Positions 34,820 to 44,215 of a stretch of 64,000 nucleotides of DNA are shown here, one piece after another. Under the pieces are notes generated by a model, which saw only the letters and a program-made list of their open reading frames with translations, had not been told where the DNA came from and searched no databases. The stretch comes from Euglena gracilis (Eukaryota > Euglenida > Euglenophyceae > Euglenales). Every line of letters begins with the position of its first letter. Positions within the stretch are counted from its first letter, which is position 1. The position numbers were made by a program, and so were the translations under genes. The stretch is from the NCBI GenBank assembly GCA_039621445.1, contig CP154955.1:37241123-37305122 (forward strand). The letters run 5' to 3'.

Positions 34820-35547
34820 CAGGGTTGGGCAATTAACCGTTATTATTGGGGTCAAGCGATTAACCATGGTTAACTGGGGGTCAACACGCGATTAACCAAT
34901 TTTCGGTTAACTGTGCTTTCCCCTCGATTAATTTCGATTAACCGCCACAAAAGAATTCAAAGTGTCCCTTCCCTCGAGTAGTGTTGTTGAGTAATGCTGC
35001 AACTTTTCTGCCTCCTCAAAATCCTCAAAATGCGTCAAGACGCTTTCACCCAAACGACAAGCCTCATGCATTGGAGGTATGTTTTACAAATCTTCCATCA
35101 AAAGTTGAAGTGAGTGCGCAGCGCAACGCACTTGAATAAAAATAATTGGTGGCACGTGCCTTGCCACAGATGCCCTAATGGAAAATGTGTTCATGATCAC
35201 AAATTTCAGGGCAAGCATTTGGCGGGCTGAACACGTTTTTAAACAGCCAGCAAAATCAATGATTTCCTGCGACAATTCTTTCCTTGAAAAAGAGAAATGA
35301 AAACTTAAAATAATTTTGCACAAAGAACCTTCCAAACGGCCCATGTGGCACACAACTTTTCCCTTTCGGTCAACATCGGCTCAATGGGTGGCACAAACTT
35401 CAAAAAAAAAAGTCGATTAACCGGGGGGGGGCACAAGTGATTAACCGTTTTTCGGTTAACCATGGTTAATTGTCCCCCCCACAAACGATCGATTAACTGG
35501 GGGGGTCACAAGCGATTAACCGTTTTTCGATTAACCATCCAACCCTG
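34820..35547 (-). mobile_element. hAT element with transposase remnant, 728 bp
   Basis: Ends CAGGGTTGG and CCAACCCTG are perfect inverted repeats of hAT type. They are flanked by GGTGGTGG and GTGGTGGT, a 7-8 bp duplication within a GGT repeat. Subterminal copies of GATTAACCGTTTTTCGGTTAA and variants occur at both ends in several orientations. A minus-strand frame (35353-35084) ends CAAHSLQLLMEDL, which matches the C-x2-H region of hAT transposases; a further fragment follows in another frame. The element is non-autonomous but derived from a coding one. Confidence 0.88.
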
Positions 35548-36333
35548 GTGGTGGTATGCTTGGGAATACGCTTGTCTAATCCCCAAAAGTGCACACATGT
35601 TTTTCCACCAAGTGCTTGTGAAATGGCTCCCTTGGTCACTTGAGATGACCGAGGGAACCCCAAAAGGCCTCCACTGATTTTTCACCATTTCCTTAGCCAA
35701 CTTGGCACCGGTTAAACCTTTGTCCTTGCATGCAACCCCCACAATCCATCCCGAAGGCCTATCCACACAAAGGGCTAGGGTGTCATACTCCCCCCCGTCG
35801 TGTAAAACCCTTGGCATTCGAAACAAATCGATGGCAACGCTTGTCATTAATGCAGGGGGTATGGGTGTGGATTCGATCGGTCCTTTCAAACTCTCCCCCC
35901 TCACACTCGCTTGGCATGTGGAACAATTTTTGCTGCAATTTTGGTTGAGTTGCTTTGCAGCCTTTTCATCAGCCCAAACAAAACGGATTGCCATGTGTTT
36001 CCAAACTTTTTCAGGGCCAACGTGCCCCAAAAACTCGTGAATTTCTTGAATCACCAAGTGTTGAAAACTTTCAGGCACACACAACTTTTCTTCGAAAAAC
36101 AATTGACCATTTAGCACTTTGAAACCCTTTGGCCAAATTGAATCGCCTTTGGTAGCTACCCATTTTTCTTTCCATGTGGGGCAGTTGGAATATGCTTCCC
36201 CCCAATCACGCTCCCATACGGGCTTAATATCCTTAGGGGTCGTACTTGGCAGGGCGTCCCCCACTTCCATACGAGTGTCCCCCCTCGAACTTTCAGCCGT
36301 CTCCAGGACAGGGGTCGTCTCCCCCCCACTTTC
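35548..36333 (-). CDS. pol: LTR-2 integrase, N-terminal and catalytic part
   Basis: The zinc-binding HHCC domain is seen as IHEFLGHVGPEKVWKH...NCSTCQA. The catalytic core shows VAIDLFRMP (first Asp) and VISSDQGSHF (second Asp), then GIRQAYSQAYHHQ, where the hAT insertion interrupts the gene at 35547. The frame is in phase with RT-RNase H. The third catalytic residue (Glu) lies beyond the insertion. Confidence 0.85.
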
Positions 36334-38211
36334 TCATCCCAAAAATGAACTCGTTTCTTTTCTTTCCTGGGCCCGGATAAAATTTTCCATTTCATCCTTG
36401 TCTTCGGCTGACCCGTGCTTACTTATATCCCTTAGGGCCTGTGAAGCTGGGTATGCCCACCGACTAAGGATATCGGCTATGGTGTTTTCTTTACCCGGGA
36501 TCTATCCCACCGTCAAATCATACTTGGAGAAAATTTGGTGCCATCTCGCCCTCCTCCCAACCGGACCACTGGGGGTGTCTAGGACTTCCCTTGTCCAAGA
36601 CTCCAAACTTTGGTGGTCGGTTAAAACCAAAACGGGTTGCAATCCAATCCAACTCTCCCATTTTTGTAGTGCCAAAATTATGGCATACGTCTCCAACTCC
36701 CTGGGGGTCCATTTTCTTTGCCCCTCGGTCAATTTTCGAGACATAAAAGCCACTGGCACAGTTTTTTTCTCAATCACATCCTGGGCTGTGGGTCTTCCTC
36801 CCCCCTCCTTCATTTGCTCTAACGTTGCCCCCACGGCGTACCCACTGGCATCAACCCTGAGCACAAAGGGTTTATCTGGGTCTACCCGTTGCAACATTAG
36901 GCCCGAACACAACCTTTTTTTCAGCTCCTCAAAAGCTTTTAAATCCTCCCCATCAAATTCCACAGGTTTTCGACTTCCTTTCTTTCCCACGTCCCTGGGG
37001 ACTTTCAATTTGTCTTGCAGCCGGGCATCTACTTCCGCATACATGTGAATGTATGCATTGTAATAATTTGTGAATCCCAAAAAGGCTCTCAAAGCCGTAA
37101 TTGTTTTTGGAACCTCCCACTTTTCGATCGCTCGTAACTTACCCGGTGCAGGCCTCCTAGTCCCATTTCCTAAAATCTGCCCACAAAATTCGACCTCCTC
37201 CACAAAAAGTTTGGCTTTGAATTCATCAGCCACCAAAAGTTCTGTTTTCAGCACTTCCAACACCCTCCTCAAATCTTTTTCGTGTGCCCCCACCAGGTCC
37301 TCCCCTTCCCCGACCGTTGTCCCCACCAGTATATCATCTATGTACCCTGTGGCGATATCCCTTACTGGTGTCAAACGGTCATCGATCATTTGCTGAAATT
37401 GTTGGGGGGCATTTGTCAAACCCATTACATTCACCCTCCACTGAAAAATGCCTTTGGGGGTGAAACAACAGGTTATGGGTCGACTTTCTGGGTGTAAAGG
37501 TTGTTGGTGAAAAGCTTGCTTCAAATCGATGATCGAAAACATTTGGTTTGCACCATGTTTGACCAAAATGTCTTCAATTTTGGGTAGGGGGTAGTTGCAT
37601 CGCCTTGTTTGGCTGTTTGGCCCCCTGAGGTCCACCACTCCCCTCCAAGGAAAATCGTTGGATTTTTTTGGTACTGGAAAAGTCTGGGACAGCCATTCAG
37701 AATTTTTGGCTGTGGCTGGCTCAATGTATTTTTTGTCGAGCCAGTCTTGGGTGATTTTTTCAAGTGCCTCTTTCCGCTCACCGTGCATGAAAAAAGGCTT
37801 CTGTCTGGTTGGCTTTGCCCCCTCCTTCAAAGGTATGTATGCATAACCATATTGTCCTCTTTCGGGGGGGTCTGGAAATGGCGATGACCGAAATACCGTC
37901 CCCCGGTAATCCTCCAAAACTTGTTCCCTCAACTTAACCACCCGTTCATCCTCTTTTTTGTCCTCCCCCTCCCTTGCAATTATCATTCGGTTGATAACTT
38001 GTACTGGGGGGTCACTTCCCTCCAAATTTGTGGCAACCTCCCCTAGGTCCTCATCACTCAAAAATTGCAATTCCTGGTCCAACCCTTCCAATGGCAAACA
38101 AAGACCAAGTTTTTGCAACCCAAACGAAGACCCGTCCGCCACAGTCACATTGTCCACTGAAAAATTTGTGTCATCCCCTGAATTTTTGTGGACCCCTCCG
38201 TCTTTCAACAC
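36334..38211 (-). CDS. pol: LTR-2 reverse transcriptase-RNase H
   Basis: RT motifs in order: KKYIEPATAKNSEWLSQTFP, WRGVVDLRGPN, CNYPLPKIEDIL, SIIDLKQAFHQ (catalytic Asp), FQWRVNVMGLTNAPQQFQ, GYIDDILVG (YxDD-type catalytic box) and FLGFTNYYNAYIH. RNase H follows with LRVDASGYAVGATLEQ, VPVAFMSRKL, ETYAIILALQKWE and LVLTDHQSL. An in-frame TAG (36502-36504) sits just before IPGKENTIADILSRWA, the final RNase H motif. Another in-frame stop, TGA at 36334-36336, follows FLG; the integrase frame is in the same phase beyond it. So RT, RNase H and integrase were one polyprotein, now cut twice by single-codon changes that C-to-T transitions could explain. Confidence 0.88.
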
Positions 38212-38664
38212 CCCGCAAAAAAATCAGGTCGGGGCTGTCTTTCACCAACGCCTTGTGGTGTGGAAAAATTCCCAGTTTTGCTTCTGCCAACCATGGATAA
38301 GAAAGAATGGCATCAACTTTGATGTTTGCCTCATAAAATTCAACCTCGTATTCCACACACTCAATTTCCCTTTCCTCATTCCAATTTTGTTGAAGGATCA
38401 TTTTCACCTTAGCACGTCTGCTCCCCCCCCGCCAAAGTTTGCCCATTGGCAGTTTCAAACCTTAACGGGTCCTTAGCAGGATACATTAGGTGGTCCCCTA
38501 TCAACCCTTGTCGAATGAGGTTTGCTTCAGCCCCCGTGTCAATCAAAATTCTGGCCATTTTTTCCTCCCCATTTGCCAACTTAATCTGGGTTTTTAACAG
38601 GAGTTGTCTGTCCTCCCCAAGTTTCTTCGATCCTCCCCGAGTTTTCGTCCCCCTCAACATTCTT
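38171..38664 (-). CDS. LTR-2 aspartic protease
   Basis: The first frame (38660-38409) contains ARILIDTGAEANLIRQGL, with the catalytic D-T-G triad. After a shift at a poly-C/G run near 38425, the second frame (38458-38171) continues with VKVDAILSYPWLAEAKLG-type sequence (ANIKVDAILSYPWLAEAKLG), the C-terminal flap-hydrophobic motif of retropepsins. A further shift at an A7 run near 38215 enters the RT frame. Its role is Gag-Pol maturation. Both shifts fall on homopolymers and may be sequence errors. Confidence 0.75.
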
Positions 38665-40006
38665 TTTTTTCAACCGAACCAATTTTTTCTTCCCTGGGGC
38701 TGCCCCCCCCCTGGGAGGTTTGCCTTCTATCAATCAACAAGGCCCACACCCCCCAACGGGCACCCCTCAAAATCCTCCCATCAGCCTCAAACAACTTTGT
38801 CCCCTTGGGAAAATAAATCTTTTTGACAGCCATAGCCACCAGATTTTTCACCCACCTCCTATTCCAGTCTGGGCATATGCAAATCGCCCGACAATTGGAA
38901 TTTTGCACTTTTTCAGCCACCTCAGGCCACAAAGTCCAGGGGGGGTTCATCCACAACGTTTCCTCCGCCCCCCAATCCTTTTTCATGGCATCATCATCCT
39001 CCCCGTAAAACGTTTCACACCTGGCATTTTGGCTGGTTGCAAAACAATCCCGTTCCGCCTGAACCCGAAATTCCTTCTCAATTTCCTCCATACAAACTTT
39101 CCTAACAGCATAATCCTCCCTACGATATCCGCTTTTTCGTTCCAACGCGGTTAACAAATACTCCAGTTGTTTGGGCATCCTCCATTTTTTCTGGGTGCCA
39201 ACTGTCATTCCATATCCTCCCAACTTTTCTCGGTGACTCCTCCCCCCAGGAATCAAATTCGGGCAGGTCTGGCCATCACAAAGTTTGTTTTGTAGCTTGC
39301 TCATATTTTCGCTCCCACAGATTCGGGTGGGTTTTTGATATCCCCAATCTGAAAATTGACAATAATCAACATCAACAAAAGTCAGATTTTGAACACAGGG
39401 TCTTTTTTGAAGCAACCCATGACGGGGATTTTCAATCCACCACAACTTTGGTTTGAAATATTCCACAATTTCCAAAGTTTTTTTGACCAGCCGATCTGCC
39501 CCCTCCAAATTTCTGACTCCCAATGATTTCGCCAAGCTATATTCTGTACAGGGCACCCCCGCAGCAATGATCTGAAAATATCCGGGGGGGTACCTCCAAT
39601 ATCTCCACTCCAAAATATTTACACAGTGGGTTGGGTTAAATCTGGGGTTTATATCCACTGAAATCACCTTAAACCTCTGCTCTCTTAGGCAATCCCCAAC
39701 CGAGCCTTTACCGCAAAAAAGGTCTAAAGCTCTTTTCTTTACGGAAGGCTGTGCACGATCTCTTATGGGATCTGATTTTTTACAGATTTGGGCCGAGTCA
39801 TAGATTTGCACGTCACGCACACACACACCCGACACACTGGACACACCTTGTGTAGAGCTCTCCTGGGATGGCAGATTTTTCATCGTGCTTTCGTTTTCGC
39901 TCGCACGAGATTTTTCTTGCCACCTGGGATTTGCGTATGTCTTTGTGTGGGGCTGGGTATGCGAGCCCGGGGCGGCTCCCGCCCCCAACGGTCCACCCCG
40001 GCTATC
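38654..40006 (-). CDS. fused cytosine-5 / Dam-like DNA methyltransferase in LTR-2
   Basis: About 450 codons between nucleocapsid and protease, with no ATG at its 5' edge and in phase with the upstream UAG. Numbered from codon 39988, an S-adenosylmethionine site is at residues 88-99 (LDLFCGKGSVGD) and VDIN at 111-114. The catalytic proline-cysteine is in GVPCTEYS (144-151, Cys147) and WWIENP is at 183-188. VDYCQFSDWGYQKPTRI (207-223) follows, a pattern I know from phage- and virus-type C5-cytosine methyltransferases. The second domain (~310-420) has DCFATSQN, AMKKDWG and NPPW (348-351), then a W-rich tail. It resembles the Dam-like domain of DIRS elements, including those at 13.3, 47.1 and 53.2 kb here. 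Predicted role: methylating element or host DNA. An A8 slippery run lies at its end, in the overlap with protease. Confidence 0.8.
   Translation of the reverse strand, partial: DSRGGPLGAGAAPGSHTQPHTKTYANPRWQEKSRASENESTMKNLPSQESSTQGVSSVSGVCVRDVQIYDSAQICKKSDPIRDRAQPSVKKRALDLFCGKGSVGDCLREQRFKVISVDINPRFNPTHCVNILEWRYWRYPPGYFQIIAAGVPCTEYSLAKSLGVRNLEGADRLVKKTLEIVEYFKPKLWWIENPRHGLLQKRPCVQNLTFVDVDYCQFSDWGYQKPTRICGSENMSKLQNKLCDGQTCPNLIPGGRSHREKLGGYGMTVGTQKKWRMPKQLEYLLTALERKSGYRREDYAVRKVCMEEIEKEFRVQAERDCFATSQNARCETFYGEDDDAMKKDWGAEETLWMNPPWTLWPEVAEKVQNSNCRAICICPDWNRRWVKNLVAMAVKKIYFPKGTKLFEADGRILRGARWGVWALLIDRRQTSQGGGSPREEKIGSVEKKEC
38658..38675 (-). promoter_or_regulatory. candidate -1 frameshift site (A8) before protease
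   Basis: Sense GTTGAAAAAAAAGAATGTTGA: the methyltransferase frame reads GAA AAA AAA GAA TGT TGA. Slipping back one base on A-AAA-AAA gives AGA ATG TTG AGG, the protease frame. The geometry fits a programmed -1 shift of the X-XXY-YYZ type, but no downstream pseudoknot was tested. Confidence 0.5.
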
Positions 40007-40549
40007 CTAGCCACGGTTTCCTTTCCCCCTTCCTTTGCCTTTGCCTTTTCCACCGTCCTGGCCCTTTCCCCTAGTCCAGTCATTTCCATTGTTTCCTTTC
40101 CCCCAAGAATTGTTTCCTTTGCCCTTTCCTTTGCCTTTGCCTTTGCCACCACCAGACTGTGAATCAAAATTCTGTTGATTTGAGTTCCACCACTGATTTC
40201 CCTGAAAATTGGCATTGGCATTGGAATTCCCCCCAGAATCGTTTCTCCATCCCCCCCCATTGCCAAATTGAGGTTGCTGGGGGGGTGGCAATGACTGTGA
40301 TCGAATCACTGGCACTGGATTTTGCACTAGGGGGTTCACGTTTGCATTGGTCGCAGGAGTTGCCACCTGTGAATCTGATTTTCCAACGGACGGTTTTGCC
40401 ACCGTTTCGCCCCCCTTTGCAGACCGTGCTGGGGAGGGTGTCCTGGACCCCTTGGCCCGATCTGCCTTTGCAGACCTGGCCCTCCGATTTCCGGACCCAT
40501 TTGGCTCTCTGGAACTGTGTGTCATGTCTTGATCATCACTGGATGACAA
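40007..40549 (-). CDS. LTR-2 basic nucleocapsid-like protein
   Basis: About 180 codons, Ser/Asn/Gln-rich, ending in lysine-glycine repeats (GGGKGKGKGKGKG, GGKGKGKGRGKG). With no C-x2-C knuckle, RNA binding would rest on these basic repeats. The frame ends in TAG (40007-40009), and the next frame, the methyltransferase, continues in the same phase. The arrangement therefore matches a gag-UAG-pol readthrough junction as in some retroviruses. The upstream overlap with capsid requires a frame change. Confidence 0.65.
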   Translation of the reverse strand: MSSSDDQDMTHSSREPNGSGNRRARSAKADRAKGSRTPSPARSAKGGETVAKPSVGKSDSQVATPATNANVNPLVQNPVPVIRSQSLPPPQQPQFGNGGGWRNDSGGNSNANANFQGNQWWNSNQQNFDSQSGGGKGKGKGKGKGNNSWGKGNNGNDWTRGKGQDGGKGKGKGRGKGNRG

Positions 40550-42255
40550 TTTTCGCTCAACAAAACGGAAAATTTTTCAGCTCCCATTTTTGGCTGTTCC
40601 TCCACAATTTTAATCCTTTTATCCGTGCCTGTGATTGGTTTCCCACTGACCTCTTTCAGTTTGTCGCAAATCGCAGTATTGGGCAAAAAGACTTCGAATT
40701 CCAGCGGTGAAACTTTCGAAACCTTGCAGGGCTTTTCCCCAGTGACACCTTCCACGGCACACATGATGTTTTCCTCAGTTGCAGGCACTCCAGGGTACAT
40801 TCTGACTTTCGGTCCACACGTTGATTTCCTTTCCTCCTCCTCGGCGACCCAATGCAAAATGAAATTTGGAAGTTTTCCTTTGACCAGTCTTTCTGCCTCA
40901 TCATCAGTGGCGTTTTTCACCTGTCTCCAGGCTATTCTGAAATTTATGACAAAATCTCGCCATTCTCGTACGGTAATTTTCCCTTGGTTCACGAGGTTCA
41001 CATCATACCAGTTTTTTCTGGCACAGGTGTGCTGGGATCCAGCATATTTCCCTTCAAGCCTGTCAAATTCCTCCTCGAAAGATGTTTTTCCGTTCAATTC
41101 TATGCGGAATTGCAATTCCTTCTGATTTGTGTCGTCCAGAGTCATTGCAAAAAGCCGAAGTTTGAGTGGATCAGACACATTTCCATTTTGTAAAATAACC
41201 ACCGTCCTGAAATATTGATCCCAATCCCGCACAAAGGACGACCAGTCTTTTGGCTGTCCAGAAAAATTTGGAGCTACCAGGTTTTTCATCAATTGTTGTG
41301 TTGCCACTGCATTCGATGAAACCAGCCCTGCACCTGCAGGCACTGCCCCCACAGGTCGTGCACAAACCTGCCTGACATGTGTCGCATGTGATCCTGGTTC
41401 AGCGTATTCATAGCCTTCAATTTCAACCGGATTTTTCTCGATCACAGGCAAATCGTTGTAACCAAAAAGATCAAACTCCTCGATTTCTGGGTTTCCAGCT
41501 GATTTTTTTCTCGTTTCCTTTGTCAGATCCACTGTCGCAGATTTGGCAGATTCAGCTTGCTGATTTTTCATCACCAAAAACTCAGCCTGAAATAAATCCA
41601 GCTTTTGCTGTAGTTTTTTCCGCTCCTGCTGTTCTTTAAAAAGTTCACTGGAGTGCTGTTGCAGTAAAACTCCAACCTGCTGTTTCAGCGAATTTTCCAT
41701 TTCAGCCCGAACTTTCTCAAACTGCCCCTCCCTTTCACTCAGCCTCAACCTTTCCTGCAACATTTCACTGATAATGACCTCCAAATTATTTCTCGTTTGC
41801 AGCCCCAACTCCCTTTGCACCTCCAACCGAATTGTTTCCTCACTCTTGTTAATCAGGTCACAGACTTTTTCAATGGGAAAATCTTTCCGACCCAGAAAAT
41901 TCTCCAACCTCCCCAAACGATCATTCAGAGCTTTGCTCTCTCGCTCCAGGGACTGTGAAAATTCCTTCAATTTCTCAGCCTGTGCCTGAAATTTGGCACA
42001 CTCAGTCTCCCCCAAACCTTTGCACTGCTGAAAAATGATCCCAAAGCGTCCCTCCAGACCAGAGCTTAGCTCACCGACTGCAGATTTGACCTGATTAACA
42101 GCATTTTCCTGTTGTTTTCCGTTCTCCCCCACTTGTTGCACCACCACGTGCATCTCCCCTACAGATGTTTCCAAAATCGACAGTTTCTGAGAAAAATCCC
42201 TCTCATTTTTTCTCAACCCCTCAACCTGGGCCTCAAAAAAACGAGTTAACTCCAT
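40522..42255 (-). CDS. gag: LTR-2 Gag capsid region
   Basis: This 577-codon frame begins with a long Glu/Gln/Lys-rich coiled coil (about residues 1-220). A capsid-like domain follows with LVAPNFSGQPKDWSSFVRDW, RLFAMTLDD, LNGKTSFEEEFDRLEGKYAG and VREWRDFVINFRIAWR, the usual helical Gag core of Ty3-type elements. The last ~120 residues (GVTGEKPCKVSKVSPLEFEV) are of unknown role. It overlaps the nucleocapsid frame by 28 bp. The same capsid motif is seen in LTR-1 Gag. No zinc knuckle is present. Confidence 0.8.
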   Translation of the reverse strand: MELTRFFEAQVEGLRKNERDFSQKLSILETSVGEMHVVVQQVGENGKQQENAVNQVKSAVGELSSGLEGRFGIIFQQCKGLGETECAKFQAQAEKLKEFSQSLERESKALNDRLGRLENFLGRKDFPIEKVCDLINKSEETIRLEVQRELGLQTRNNLEVIISEMLQERLRLSEREGQFEKVRAEMENSLKQQVGVLLQQHSSELFKEQQERKKLQQKLDLFQAEFLVMKNQQAESAKSATVDLTKETRKKSAGNPEIEEFDLFGYNDLPVIEKNPVEIEGYEYAEPGSHATHVRQVCARPVGAVPAGAGLVSSNAVATQQLMKNLVAPNFSGQPKDWSSFVRDWDQYFRTVVILQNGNVSDPLKLRLFAMTLDDTNQKELQFRIELNGKTSFEEEFDRLEGKYAGSQHTCARKNWYDVNLVNQGKITVREWRDFVINFRIAWRQVKNATDDEAERLVKGKLPNFILHWVAEEEERKSTCGPKVRMYPGVPATEENIMCAVEGVTGEKPCKVSKVSPLEFEVFLPNTAICDKLKEVSGKPITGTDKRIKIVEEQPKMGAEKFSVLLSENCHPVMIKT

Positions 42256-44215
42256 CCTCCACTTTCTTCACTTTTTCAGCAAACTGCCGTTCCATTTCCA
42301 CACTCAACAAATGCCTTTGGCATTGGGCCAGATTTTGCACCATTTCACCATTTTGCTGAAACTGCAAAAGCAAGTCGTTTACAGTTGCACTCAGTTCAGC
42401 CTGAATTTCACGTTTCACCATGGCAATGTGATCAGCCATTCGCCCATCATGCATGCCCAATGCCTCATTGACCAGATTCAATGTCTGCCCCTGTGACATG
42501 GCCAATGCCTGATTTAGCCTGTTTTCTGCCTCCCCCACCAGATTTTCAGCCGTTTTTTCAGGGTTTTTTCCTTCCTGCACCAAAAGTCTGCCATGTAAAC
42601 ATTCATTTTTGCAACTGATTTCTTCACCCCAGTTGTTCCAATCGTCATCAGATTGGCCATAGCCCGATTCCAATTCCACATCATGCTGATTTTCAGGGTT
42701 TTCGGACCCAGTTTCTGCAGAAAAACTGGTGTTTGGCTGTAAATTCTGTGGCTGGGTCTGTGGAAAATCTGGCTGAATTTGCTGAAAAATCTGGGCTGGG
42801 CCTGTGTTTGAAGACACTGTTAACGCTGGCTGAAAAACCTGCCCATGCATCTGGGCTGGTCCCATGATTGCTGGAACAAATGACTCAGCCGAAAACTGCT
42901 GGGCTGGGTGAAAAACCTGTGAAGTCATCTGGGCTGGCCCCATGATTGCTGGAACGGATGACTCAGCCGAAAATTGCTGAGCTGGGTGAAAAACCTGCCC
43001 AGGCGTCTGGGCCGGGACAGATATCTCAGCCGAAAACGGCTGGGCTTGCTGAAAAACCTGCAGCTGGGCTGCAGGTGGCTGTGCTGACTGCGATTCTGAA
43101 CTTTGTGTTAACAGCAATGGTTCTGGCTGGGCTGTTAAACACAAAATTTTTTGTTCTGGCCCTGGGCTGCTGTCTCGTGACGACACAGAAATTTGCTGAA
43201 AACCTGGAAAATTTACTGGCCACATGCCAGCAGCTTTCATTCTTTGAATAACCATTTGCTGAATAATTGCGTTTTCTGCCTGTTTTTCTTCCTCTGTTTT
43301 GCTTTCGTAAGCTGGGGGGTCTGATTCATCGTCACTGCCATGCAGTGGAACCAGCTGCAAATTTTCTGGCCCTGCCACTGTGATGGGCCTGATGCGTATA
43401 ATTGACCCCCTCTCCGAATCAGAATCAGATTCTGATTCCTGTGTCGTTTCTGAAAATCCTGAAGCCGATAAAGTTTCTGCAGCCTGAAAATTGTTTTCTG
43501 CCACAGATTCCATCATGATTTGCAATGATGCCACAGGTTCTGAAAACTGGGCTGCAGAAAATTCAGTTTCCTTTTCGTTCTGAAAACAGCTTTCTGCCAC
43601 AGATCTCAGAAAATTTTCATCACAATCTGAAACTCGGACAGTTTGGCTGGGAAACGAGCAGATTTCTGCAGATTCTTTTGAAAATTCACAGACCTCATGT
43701 GCCATTCTGCCAGCACAGCCACCAGAACAAATCTCTGCCACCGTGTCGATCGTCTCTGATAAATTTTCACTGACAGGATCAGTGAATCCCTGTGAAACTT
43801 TGCTTGCGATATCAGCCGAATCTGAAAACTTTGCACTGATTCTGCTGGCAGAGACAGCGGAACAAATCTCTGCAACGACGTTCACCACATCTGAAAAAAC
43901 CTCACTGACGAAGTCAGTGAGCCGACCTCTGCTAACCATGTTCGCCGGCCCCACCCCCTGTGCGCCGCCGGTCGCCCCCGCGACCGGCGAGTCCCGGTGG
44001 GCCGAGGGCCCGGGGGGGTCCTCGCCGTCGTGGATAACCACCGACAGCAGGGGGGTGGGTGTTTCCGGGGTGGGGCCTGCGCTTTCTCGGGGAATTGGTG
44101 GGCTCAAGCCAACCCCCATTTTTTCACCAAGGTGATTTCCCCAACTCCAGCCGGCGCGTAGGATCGTTTTTTCAATGTTTTCCGAAATTTTTGTGAAAAA
44201 CGAAAAATCTGCCAT
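42233..44215 (-). CDS. gag: LTR-2 Gag N-terminal region, starting inside the LTR
   Basis: The first ATG (44215) lies within the 5' LTR and opens MADFSFFTKISENIEKTI. The frame crosses the LTR end and primer site (PANMVSRGRL) without a stop and runs to a TGA at 42233. The middle is Ser/Glu-rich. It then carries three tandem ~30-residue repeats built on VFHPAQQFSAESSVPAIMGP, and ends in a predicted coiled coil (EMERQFAEKVKKVEDGVNSF). At the 3' end a T7 run overlaps the start of the capsid frame (42255); one base must be skipped, or lost, to join them. A gag start within the LTR is known for yeast Ty1. Expected role: virion assembly. Confidence 0.75.
   Translation of the reverse strand: MADFSFFTKISENIEKTILRAGWSWGNHLGEKMGVGLSPPIPRESAGPTPETPTPLLSVVIHDGEDPPGPSAHRDSPVAGATGGAQGVGPANMVSRGRLTDFVSEVFSDVVNVVAEICSAVSASRISAKFSDSADIASKVSQGFTDPVSENLSETIDTVAEICSGGCAGRMAHEVCEFSKESAEICSFPSQTVRVSDCDENFLRSVAESCFQNEKETEFSAAQFSEPVASLQIMMESVAENNFQAAETLSASGFSETTQESESDSDSERGSIIRIRPITVAGPENLQLVPLHGSDDESDPPAYESKTEEEKQAENAIIQQMVIQRMKAAGMWPVNFPGFQQISVSSRDSSPGPEQKILCLTAQPEPLLLTQSSESQSAQPPAAQLQVFQQAQPFSAEISVPAQTPGQVFHPAQQFSAESSVPAIMGPAQMTSQVFHPAQQFSAESFVPAIMGPAQMHGQVFQPALTVSSNTGPAQIFQQIQPDFPQTQPQNLQPNTSFSAETGSENPENQHDVELESGYGQSDDDWNNWGEEISCKNECLHGRLLVQEGKNPEKTAENLVGEAENRLNQALAMSQGQTLNLVNEALGMHDGRMADHIAMVKREIQAELSATVNDLLLQFQQNGEMVQNLAQCQRHLLSVEMERQFAEKVKKVEDGVNSFF
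43926..43938 (-). promoter_or_regulatory. LTR-2 primer-binding site (tRNA-iMet-like)
   Basis: Directly after the 5' LTR the sense strand reads TGGTTAGCAGAGG. This equals the complement of the eukaryotic initiator tRNA-Met 3' end (TGGTAGCAGAGG) with one extra T. The site is also translated as part of Gag (MVSRG). Confidence 0.75.

Noticed and set aside
36119-37048. 309-codon plus-strand ORF
   Set aside because: Exact antisense of the LTR-2 RT-RNase H and integrase frames, which carry clear catalytic motifs on the minus strand.
38654-40006. Methyltransferase as bacterial contamination or a stand-alone phage insertion
   Set aside because: It is in phase or in slip register with the retroelement frames on both sides and lies between a matching pair of LTRs with target duplication.
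43926-43938. A tRNA gene at the initiator-tRNA-like match
   Set aside because: Only the 3'-end complement is present directly beside the LTR; it is a primer-binding site, not a tRNA gene. No complete tRNA or rRNA gene was recognised anywhere.
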